In this document: positions 62,883 to 64,000 of the stretch, one piece after another
Numbering within the stretch: position 1 is the first letter of the stretch
How the letters are laid out: each line of letters begins with the position of its first letter
Source of the DNA: CAZABP01 sp964483245
Lineage (GTDB): Bacteria > Planctomycetota > UBA1135 > UBA2386
Length of the DNA: 64,000 bases
Reading direction: 5' to 3'
Assembly (NCBI GenBank): GCA_964483245.1
Contig: CAZABP010000003.1
Location: 1-64,000, forward strand
Made by a program: the position numbers and the translations under genes
Notes under the pieces: model-generated
Databases searched by the model: none
Seen by the model: only the letters and a program-made list of their open reading frames with translations
What the model was told of the DNA's origin: nothing

Positions 62883-63803
62883 ATGAAAATGCAACGAAGC
62901 CACGGGTGCTTGCTGACGCTGATTGCGACCGGTGTGCTGGCCGGCGTCGGCGCGGCCCAGCGCGTCGACGAGCAGACCGAGGCGGTGCGCGCCACGGTCG
63001 AGAAGTGGGTCGAGACGCGCAAGCTGATCTCGGCCGAGCGCAAGCAATGGACGCTGGGCCGCGAGCTGCTGCAGGACCGCATCGCGCTGCTGCAGCGCGA
63101 GATCGAGACGCTGCGCGGCAAGATCGCCGAGTCGGAGCAGAACATCACTGAGTCGGCGCGCAAGAAGCAGGAGCTGACCGAGGAGAACGAGCAGCTGCTC
63201 GCCGCGACGGCGACATTGCGCGACGTGATCGGCCGGCTCGAGCAGGCGACGCGCAAGCTGTTGCAGCGCGTGCCGGACCCGCTGCGCGAACGAGTCAAGG
63301 TGCTGAGCCAGCAGATGCCAGAGGATCCGAACGACACCAAGGTGCAGCTCGGCCAGCGCTTCATGGTCGTCGTCGGGATCCTGAACGACGTCAACAAGTT
63401 CAACCGCGAGATCACCGTCACCAGCGAGGTGCGCACGCTCGCCGACGGCAGCACGGCCGAAGTGACCGCGCTGTACCTCGGGATCGGCCACGGTTACTAC
63501 GTGACCGCGAACGGCACCGCGGCCGGGATCGGCACGGCCGGTGCCGATGCATGGGTCTGGACGCCGGCCGACGACGCGGCGCCGGAGATCGCGAAGGCGG
63601 TCGCCGTGTTCAAGAGCGAGCAGATGGCGGCCTTTGCGAAGCTGCCGGTGAGGATCCAAGGAGCACGACGACGATCCGCCGAGGGGCGCTGCTGCTGGCG
63701 CTGGTCGCCGGTGTGCTGCCAGCGCAGCAGCCGGCTGACGGCAAGTTCGAACGCGCAGCCGCGAGCTTGCAGCAGCAGCTCGCCCGCAGCCTCGCCGAGC
63801 TGA
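62883..63803 (+). CDS. DUF3450 coiled-coil protein; stop codon lost relative to expected end
   Basis: Start ATG 62883 has GGAG at 62872-62875; signal peptide ends GVGAAQ. Residues about 45-110 form a coiled coil, and a beta-rich domain follows (LGIGHGYYVTANG, WVWTP). The protein is expected to end after KLPVRIQGARR near 63671, as DUF3450 proteins of this kind do, but the open frame continues to 63803 because CGA stands at 63672-63674 where TGA would end it. The extra residues are Arg/Cys/Ser-rich and read through the next gene in another frame. DUF3450 proteins sit directly before TtpC-type ExbB genes in TonB systems. Confidence 0.78.
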   Translation: MKMQRSHGCLLTLIATGVLAGVGAAQRVDEQTEAVRATVEKWVETRKLISAERKQWTLGRELLQDRIALLQREIETLRGKIAESEQNITESARKKQELTEENEQLLAATATLRDVIGRLEQATRKLLQRVPDPLRERVKVLSQQMPEDPNDTKVQLGQRFMVVVGILNDVNKFNREITVTSEVRTLADGSTAEVTALYLGIGHGYYVTANGTAAGIGTAGADAWVWTPADDAAPEIAKAVAVFKSEQMAAFAKLPVRIQGARRRSAEGRCCWRWSPVCCQRSSRLTASSNAQPRACSSSSPAASPS

Positions 63804-64000
63804 CGGAGCTGCGCGAGCAGATCGCCAGCGACACGTTGCCGCTCAGCCAGCAGCTCAATGAGCTGGAGATGCAGTTGTCGCAGGTCCGCCTCGAGTACCA
63901 ACAGAAGGCCCGCCAGCAGGACTCCGGCGCGGCCGACCTGTTCACGCTGCGGGCGGACATCAAGTCGCGGCAGGACGTCGCCGCGTACCTGACCAACCTG
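63671..64000 (+). CDS. Large ExbB/TtpC-like proton-channel protein, N-terminal part (partial)
   Basis: The reading frame from 63671 to the window end gives a signal peptide (ALLLALVAGVLPAQ) and a coiled coil (ELTELREQIASDTLPLSQQL). This is the extended N-terminus of TtpC-like MotA/TolQ/ExbB proteins that follow DUF3450 genes; the channel helices lie beyond the window. AAGGAG at 63658-63663 is spaced for a start at 63671, where the codon is ACG instead of ATG. The gene is therefore annotated with a non-canonical start. It would power the TonB receptor upstream, using the proton gradient. Confidence 0.6.

Overview
This is a very GC-rich bacterial chromosome segment that most resembles a planctomycete (Planctomycetota). 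The reasons are the density of secreted proteins of unknown function, a prenyltransferase/squalene-oxidase-repeat protein, an M64-type metallopeptidase, kelch and beta-helix surface proteins with planctomycete-style C-terminal domains, a DUF3450/TtpC-type TonB energising cluster, and many strand-overlapping open frames typical of high GC. Gram-negative architecture is shown by a TonB-dependent receptor, lipoproteins and c-type cytochromes. The assignment is an inference from gene content; no rRNA or complete tRNA lies in the window.

Bases 1-3267 look like the right end of an integrated mobile element. A tightly overlapping operon encodes the tail of a RadC-like protein, a small sliding-clamp-like protein, an unknown protein, a Cys-rich/DUF669-like protein and a DUF3560 protein. 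It is followed by a 3' half of a tRNA-Gly(GCC) gene without a 5' half, the expected appearance of an attachment-site remnant. From 3.4 to 16.8 kb there are small unknown genes, a membrane-anchored tail-collar-domain protein beside a CPBP protease, an esterase, a carboxypeptidase-regulatory-domain protein, a DoxX protein, a secreted M64 peptidase and a LOG nucleosidase.

From 16.9 to 33.2 kb are an EboE-like protein, an ABC transporter with a His-rich FtsX-type permease plus a SecD-like/DUF3299 partner (possible metal handling), a variant HD-GYP protein, a hydantoinase A, plsY-gpsA for phospholipid synthesis, two POT peptide transporters, and an SPFH protein paired with a ribbon-helix-helix repressor and a perfect 20-bp palindromic operator candidate. 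From 33.2 to 51 kb are a DinG-type helicase with two DUF3592-like membrane proteins, two tandem Cys-rich secreted paralogues, a CAP-domain protein, an aminotransferase of the oxoamine synthase family, a YjdF-like protein, a kelch protein, a NorC/NorB-like pair with altered metal ligands, serine dehydratase and xylulokinase. From 51 to 64 kb are a C45 peptidase-like enzyme, TM2-like membrane proteins, a SulP transporter, and a surface-uptake cluster: beta-helix protein, lipoprotein, TonB receptor, DUF3450 protein and the start of an ExbB/TtpC-like proton channel.

The main points of interest are the NorB-like subunit, in which the FeB ligands His207 and Glu211 of classical NorB correspond to Cys and Val; the nearly universal Gln just after the signal-peptide cleavage site in exported proteins; an ACGA junction in place of ATGA between the DUF3450 and ExbB-like genes; the SPFH/RHH/palindrome unit; and several dispersed palindromic repeat families between genes.
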